Of a stretch of 12,821 nt of DNA, positions 7,885 through 12,821 are shown one piece after another. The stretch is from Oehlia diaphana (lineage: Eukaryota > Glomeromycota > Glomeromycetes > Glomerales > Glomeraceae), in assembly GCA_003833135.1 (NCBI GenBank), contig QZLH01000059.1:182775-195595 (forward strand). The letters run 5' to 3'. How positions within the stretch are numbered: the stretch's first letter is position 1; every line of letters begins with the position of its first letter. The position numbers and the translations under genes are program-made. Under the pieces are notes generated by a model, which saw only the letters and a list, made by a program, of their open reading frames with translations, was not told the origin of the DNA and did no database searches.

Positions 7885-9462
7885 TTACAACCGAGTGGAA
7901 AATACGCGTAAAATAGCATTATTTGGAGTAGAATTAATTGAATGTAAAGAAAATAAAGAAGAAGCAGGACGAGAATAATAATATAAAGAATCCATACTTA
8001 AACTATCATTACTACTACCACTACTATCGCTACTTTTGCTCGAGTTACTGGTGAAATTACATTTAGGAATTAAGGATTGTAGACTATCAATACTACTTGT
8101 AAATTGTGTGCTAGTAAATTGCTTAGGATTAAAAAATTTTGGAGGTAATGGAACATTCGGTAATTGAATATTAAAATTTTTCTGTATATTTGAGACGGTA
8201 ATATGTTCTTCAACAATGAAATCGTTTAATCTACTAATTTGACCTTTTTGATTTGTATATAACAAACAAAAGTTTAACAATAATTGATGAGTAATAGTAA
8301 TATAGCGACCATTATATGTTGGTAATGTATCGTTTGGTATATAAAAATTTATATTTTGAATACATTCCCCATCAACTCTCTCATGTTCAATATATTTCTT
8401 CTTTTTGTTGTTATCTTTAGATTTTATAAAATTAATATTTTTACGTGGTATAATCATTTTACTAGAGATTTCTTTAATATGCCTTGATTCGCTATTTTTT
8501 GTTCTGAAATCTTTTGATGTTCTTAACATAATTTCAATTCTCTCCAAATTTACTCCAGGCTCTAATATTCTAATTCGAATTGGAATCGAAATATACACTC
8601 CAATATTAATATTCTTATTGGGTGGTAACACCATCGTATAATTCAATACTGTAGGCATGTTAGTGTTGGTAATAACACTATTCCTATTAGCAGTTTTCTC
8701 TCCGTGCATAATATATGAAGGATTATTATCATTATTCAAAATTAAAGTATATTTAAGTGGAATTTTGATTTCACTAATATGTTGCTGTTGTAATATCGTA
8801 GATAATAATGCTCCACCAGTAGCCGAAATTCCATTTCCACTTCCAATACTATTTGATGTATTTATTATGGCTTTAAGTGTATATTCTACATTACCAATGT
8901 CTGTTTCAAAATTATTCGGTAAATTATATGGTAATTTCACTTTAAATGGTATCCTTATTATAGGATCACTTTCGTTAATTTCATTAATTCCATTAATTCC
9001 ATTTGGTGATAATAAATCAATCAATCTAGATCCATTGTTATTCGATCTTGTTGACTCCCAAATTTTATATTTAACGTCACATAAAATTTGCTCTTCTCCA
9101 TAAACTCTTTTACTCCTGGGTCCATCCTTAACCATCCATTTAACTTTTTCTCTTCCTTTAAACTTTAAATAAATATTATTAATCTTTATTGAAGAAGAAA
9201 AGGAAAGAAAATTTAAATTTAGTAATCCTATTAAATAACTATCATGTTCTCCAAGTGGTCCCTGTTGAAATTTATATAAATATGGATGATAAGAAAAGGT
9301 TACATTTTTATTATATTTTATATAATCATTTATTGTTGGTTCTTCTTGAGATGCGATAGATTTGTTAAATTGTGTAGTTGCATCATAATTGATTTTTGTG
9401 AAATATGCAGTTGCCGGAAGCTGTAATGAATTATCCTGAAGAAAAGATGTTTGTGAGGACAT
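7885..9462 (-). CDS. Alpha-arrestin-like (arrestin-related trafficking adaptor) protein, 525 aa
   Basis: Intronless reading frame. Alpha-arrestins in fungi bind membrane transporters and receptors and recruit Rsp5-type ubiquitin ligases so that the cargo is endocytosed. The N-terminal arrestin fold is suggested by LNLNFLSFSSSIKINNIYLK (81-100), the following FKGREKVKW, and the characteristic IPFKVKLPYNLPNNFE (171-186) before NVEYTLKAII. The C-terminal arrestin fold is about 272-440, with NINIGVYISIPIRIRILEPG and ITHQLLLNFCLLY. The C-terminal 75 residues are Ser/Asn-rich and likely disordered and phosphorylated. No true PPxY motif is present; PPKFF (440-444) stands where one might be expected. 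A small Asn-Gly-Ile repeat lies at 154-164. The ATG at 9462 is followed by an open frame of normal family size and preceded by a long A/T tract. Family level is fairly sure; the cargo cannot be inferred. Confidence 0.8.
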   Translation of the reverse strand: MSSQTSFLQDNSLQLPATAYFTKINYDATTQFNKSIASQEEPTINDYIKYNKNVTFSYHPYLYKFQQGPLGEHDSYLIGLLNLNFLSFSSSIKINNIYLKFKGREKVKWMVKDGPRSKRVYGEEQILCDVKYKIWESTRSNNNGSRLIDLLSPNGINGINEINESDPIIRIPFKVKLPYNLPNNFETDIGNVEYTLKAIINTSNSIGSGNGISATGGALLSTILQQQHISEIKIPLKYTLILNNDNNPSYIMHGEKTANRNSVITNTNMPTVLNYTMVLPPNKNINIGVYISIPIRIRILEPGVNLERIEIMLRTSKDFRTKNSESRHIKEISSKMIIPRKNINFIKSKDNNKKKKYIEHERVDGECIQNINFYIPNDTLPTYNGRYITITHQLLLNFCLLYTNQKGQISRLNDFIVEEHITVSNIQKNFNIQLPNVPLPPKFFNPKQFTSTQFTSSIDSLQSLIPKCNFTSNSSKSSDSSGSSNDSLSMDSLYYYSRPASSLFSLHSINSTPNNAILRVFSTRL

Positions 9463-10122
9463 ATTTTAATTGATTTTTGAAGTGGATTTTTTTTTAAAAA
9501 AAAAAAAAAATGAAAAATGAAAAAAGAATAATTTTTATACAACACGATATAAATTTTACTATATTTTTTAAAAAAAACTTGTTTCTTGATTATTGTTAGT
9601 AATAATTACGTTATCCCAATTTTTTTTTTTTTGTCGAAATCTGATTTGGATAAATTACGATTTTATCATCAATTGAAAGATAATAAAAAAAGCCACGATT
9701 TGGTACAAAGGTAAAAGGAGACATTGAAGAAGGGGGCTTAGAGACAAGGAGGCTTAGTACTGTACGCTAAATAAAAGGGCTTAGTATAATATGTCAGGAA
9801 ATAACTTGAATTGTTAAATTACAATATTCGATAATTTCTTCTTAACCACAATGATTTGTGAAAGCAAATTTAATAAGATCATATAATTAGCTTAGTAATA
9901 AATTTATCCTTTAACAGTTAAATTACGTTAAATTATTTGTTTGGTTGCAAAATAGCAAATTGTATGTCAATTTTTATATTATATTGGCATCTGATAATCT
10001 ATGCTTACTATGGTATATCCTTTTTTTAATGTAGTGTAAAAATGGTTAGATATTAGGCGACATATCGTATCCATAAGGCACGAGATTAGACTTTCACTCA
10101 AGACCAGCTCCATGAACATAGT
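9463..10122. other. Intergenic stretch, no gene seen
   Basis: Promoter side of the arrestin-like gene and 3' flank of the formyltransferase gene, which read in the same direction. A T9/A14 tract lies at about 9488-9510. The motif GGCTTAG recurs three times within 50 bases (9735-9741, 9751-9757, 9778-9784). No tRNA cloverleaf or long frame is evident on either strand. Confidence 0.6.
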
Positions 10123-11675
10123 TCATTCTTCAAATTTCGTTTCTTTACTTTTAACTTGATATCCATTAATCCAATCTAAAGTTGAGACTTCCTTTTTTCC
10201 TTCTACTTTAACACTATTAAATGTAATAAGTTTACCATCAGCGCATATTGCATAAACAATTGGTGACAATTGTTTGGGATAATGGATTATAATTGTTCCA
10301 GGTTCAAGAGATTTACCAGGTTGAATTAATAAGTGTTGGGAAACAGAAGGTAATGAAATGTTATGTAATTGAATGATCTTATTGTTGAATTTGGTTGATA
10401 ACGGGTACTTTAAACAATAATAATAAAATAAGATTGTTTAACAGAGAATAATTTCGCTCAATCATTAATCCAAAATGATTTCTCTTACCTGGTGTGAAAT
10501 AGCACGATATAGTTGTTCTAATTGTTGCGCAGAAATTTGTGACCACTTAATTTTACTCATTTCTTTTTTAATTTTTGGAGCCTTTGTAATTTTCGAGGCA
10601 TCTTGTTCTTTCGCATTGTTTTTATAATAATTAAAATTTCTTAAAGTGTCGATTAATAACTCTGCTCCTTTTGTAGCAAGAAGAGATTCAAGTGTGATAT
10701 AAGTTGAATTTTGTGGGATATCCTATCATAATGAATTTAATTAAGTAATTTAACGTACATTATAAGAATCAAATTAATGATAACAAAAAAAAATGTCAAT
10801 ATGCCATACATGTGTTATTTGACGAAGAATTTTTCCAGCATCAAATATTTCATGGTGTAATTCTTGAATTGTTATTCCAGTTATTTTATCATTATTTAAA
10901 ATCGCATATTGTATTGGTGATGCTCCTCGATATCTTTCAAAAAAAAATAATAATATATATATACATTATTTAAAGTAAAAATTATATATATAACAGGTTA
11001 TGAGAAATAATTTATTAGTAACTTACTTTGGTAATAAAGATGGATGAACGTTTAACGCGCCTTTGCTAAATGATTCTAATATAAAAGGAGTTAAGAAATA
11101 TCCAAATGAAACTACTATGCCGATATCAAAATTTGTTGGAGTTTGAATCTTAAAAGAATTCAAATATTTATTAGTTTGATTTGTACATTAAGAATTAATT
11201 CTTTTTTTTTTTTACCTTCCATCCTTCTAATGATTTTGGTGGTGCTTCATGAATTTTCAAATCATGTTCTTGAGCAAATTTTTTCACATGACCTTTAAAT
11301 AAGATTGTAATTTTAATTATTCGGATAAATTTTATGTAAAATTCAATAAAATTATACGTACTTGATGTTATCTCTTTATATCCTCTACCAGTTTTTTTGT
11401 CAGGTGGTACCACAACTTCAATAGACTTTACAGAAGTCTCCGGATTTTCTATTTCATATAAATAATATATTTATAAATAATCAGAAGTGATGAGTGGTAA
11501 AATTATGTAACATACTTGATTCATTTATTAACGCTTTTAATGATGCTACAGAAAATTTATCTGATCCGAAAAACAAAATTTGGTAAGCTTGCTTTTGATT
11601 TAAATTTTTCGATGTAGTAGTAAAAAATGATTTTAATATGTGAAATTTTTGTGAAAGTTTCGCCATAAATAACAT
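10123..11675 (-). CDS. MTFMT: Methionyl-tRNA formyltransferase, mitochondrial (7 exons, 362 aa)
   Basis: Transfers a formyl group from 10-formyltetrahydrofolate to initiator Met-tRNA for mitochondrial translation. Exons on the minus strand: 11675-11516, 11448-11362, 11292-11216, 11148-11027, 10933-10810, 10722-10489, 10407-10123, total 1089 nt with phases closing. The first 28 residues are Lys/Ser/Thr-rich with no acidic residue, a good mitochondrial presequence; a second in-frame Met sits at codon 4. Fold landmarks are QILFFGSDKFSVASL (about 32-46), VVVPPDKKTGRGYKE, and HEAPPKSLEGW. The catalytic motif NVHPSLLPKYRGA is split by intron 4 and supplies Asn141 and His143; FDAGKIL supplies Asp180. 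These correspond to Asn106, His108 and Asp144 of the E. coli enzyme. A C-terminal beta-barrel domain follows from about residue 245 (KIKWSQISAQQLEQLYRAI). The animal enzyme is about 389 aa. No break or missing key residue was seen. Confidence 0.94.
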
Positions 11676-12655
11676 TTTAAAAAGATTAGATTATCGCAAC
11701 TTTAACCCAAGAGCACCCCTGCTATCATAATGATCTTGTACCACCATATCAACAACTTTCTCTGTTACTTTTTATTGTAGACAAATTTATTAAAAGAGCA
11801 TGAATTTATTTTATTGAATAAAGTTCTTTTCATTAAAATTTATAAAAAGAATAAGTTTTTTTTATTGTTATCAAACAAATCTGTTAATATGGTAGTATAA
11901 AATCTTGTAATATTTTTAGGACATGTGGGGTAGAAAATTTGTTGGTGTTGCTAGAGAAGTGAATATTATTTACGGCATCTTGTAGAGAAATGGTTTATAA
12001 TGCCTTGGATTTGGGTACTAGATAGGTTTGAGATAGCATCAGCACTAAATAATTTATTCGCTTAATCTTGTTTATTTCTCACAAATACCTTATATGTATA
12101 TATTCTTTGCTTTCTGAGTTTTTATGCAAATTTGCTTCAGAACAACTGAAAAAAAAATCACAATGCATATATTTTATTTTCCGAATATTGTTTTGATTAA
12201 TAGCTAAAAAATAAATGCTTGAGTTGTAAAATACAGTATAACAATGTGATTTTGACAATCATAATATAATACATTACTACTATTATTGCTAATGTAAAAA
12301 AATGGTTTTAAATTAAAAAAAACCCTCCAATAAAAAAGTTTTGTAATAATGAAACTTATAATCAGATTGATCTAATATTCCAAAGACCTCATCTGAAACC
12401 TATAAATAAGAAAAAAATGATATATTAAAATATATTTCAAATAAAATTAGAAAAATTTCATAATGAAATAGTATAAAGCTTATTAGTCTTTAACTTAGAA
12501 TCCTGAAGTCTACAATAATAAAAGAAATATGAAATATTAGCAAAATATTCTAATAAAGAAAATACAAAAGTTTTGCATAAATTTGCAAATATACGAATTT
12601 TACCAATGATCCAATTTAATATTCTAAAATCTACAGATTCTTACACTGGTAAAAA
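11676..12655. other. Intergenic stretch upstream of MTFMT, no convincing gene
   Basis: The part nearest 11676 should contain the MTFMT promoter; no clear element is recognised. A 20-codon plus-strand frame at 11933-11995 (MWGRKFVGVAREVNIIYGIL) is too short to call. On the minus strand a block at about 12320-12400 looks like a terminal exon: an AG acceptor then VSDEVFGILDQSDYKFHYYK, but no matching upstream exon could be joined to it. It may belong to a gene or repeat lying beyond the window. Confidence 0.5.
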
Positions 12656-12665
12656 AATGGTCTAT

Positions 12666-12755
12666 CCTACACATATCTTACACATATCTTACACATATCA
12701 GGTACTCAAAATGTAGAAAATCATACACAAATAATACACATATCATACACATATC
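12666..12755. repeat. Short tandem repeat, TACACATATC units
   Basis: Three 11-base copies of CYTACACATAT lie at 12666-12698 and run into CAGGTAC. After a 20-base interruption, further TACACA-type copies at about 12722-12754 run into CGGGTAC. The repeated design is a block of units capped by a GGTAC box. Confidence 0.85.
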
Positions 12756-12821
12756 GGGTACTTATATATATAGTATACCTATCAGGTACCTGATATATGT
12801 ATGATATATATATTAGTACCC
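12756..12821. repeat. AT-rich 66-base imperfect inverted repeat at the window edge
   Basis: GGGTACTTATATATAT at 12756-12771 is mirrored by ATATATATTAGTACCC at 12806-12821. The centre contains the perfect 16-base palindrome TATCAGGTACCTGATA at 12780-12795. The two arms differ by a few substitutions and about two bases of length. The sequence could form a long hairpin or cruciform. The last base of the right arm is the last base of the window. Confidence 0.85.

Noticed and set aside
8405..9103. Two forward frames of 78 and 148 codons with hydrophobic translations
   Set aside because: They are antisense shadows of the arrestin-like gene; Ile/Leu richness comes from reverse reading of Asn/Lys-rich codons.
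9690..9790. GC-richer patch considered as a possible tRNA
   Set aside because: No acceptor stem pairing, GGTTCRA-type T-loop or plausible anticodon arm could be drawn.
11933..11995. Short forward frame MWGRKFVGVAREVNIIYGIL
   Set aside because: Twenty codons only, with no exon partner or recognisable homology.
1..12821. CRISPR array, prophage or insertion sequence
   Set aside because: Introns and gene content are eukaryotic; the direct repeats seen are microsatellite-like with no spacers, and no transposase or integrase was found.

Overview
The window looks like nuclear DNA of a fungus, most likely an arbuscular mycorrhizal (Glomeromycotina, Rhizophagus-like) species. The grounds are the very AT-rich sequence, genes broken by many 65-90 bp GT-AG introns, long homopolymer runs, and a gene set typical of fungal nuclei. 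This placement is an inference from composition and gene architecture. The sequence opens on a T13/A18 run and ends exactly at the edge of an AT-rich inverted repeat, so the window may be one complete assembly contig.

Layout. 738-2672 (-): a ten-exon glutaryl-CoA dehydrogenase (lysine/tryptophan catabolism, mitochondrial). 2925-3497 (-): remnant of an unrecognised acidic protein gene with frameshifts and a stop. 3984-4240: a (ATTC)n satellite with a regular GTTC interruption. 4488-5320 (+): decayed exons of another gene, one faintly like a small heat-shock protein. 5341-6119 (-): a five-exon CRIPT gene, a small zinc-ribbon-type protein of the minor spliceosome. 6281-7706 (+): a three-exon TRMT61-type tRNA m1A58 methyltransferase with a Ser-Glu-Asp repeat tail, divergent from CRIPT across 161 bp. 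7885-9462 (-): an intronless alpha-arrestin-like protein, convergent with the methyltransferase. 10123-11675 (-): a seven-exon mitochondrial methionyl-tRNA formyltransferase. The last 1.1 kb has no convincing gene and finishes in short tandem repeats and the inverted repeat.

Functional picture. Three of the five intact genes (GCDH, the TRMT61B-like enzyme and MTFMT) are probably mitochondrial. Two of these act on tRNA: one methylates A58, the other formylates initiator Met-tRNA. This is a neighbourhood of housekeeping genes rather than a cluster, with no evidence of co-transcription. All exon joins were derived by hand from GT/AG sites, reading phase and protein family conservation; the phases close exactly in all five genes. 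I found no clearly new biological system. The most unusual items are the terminal inverted repeat, the higher-order ATTC array, the frameshifted SED tail, the weak 5' splice sites in GCDH, and the two gene remnants.
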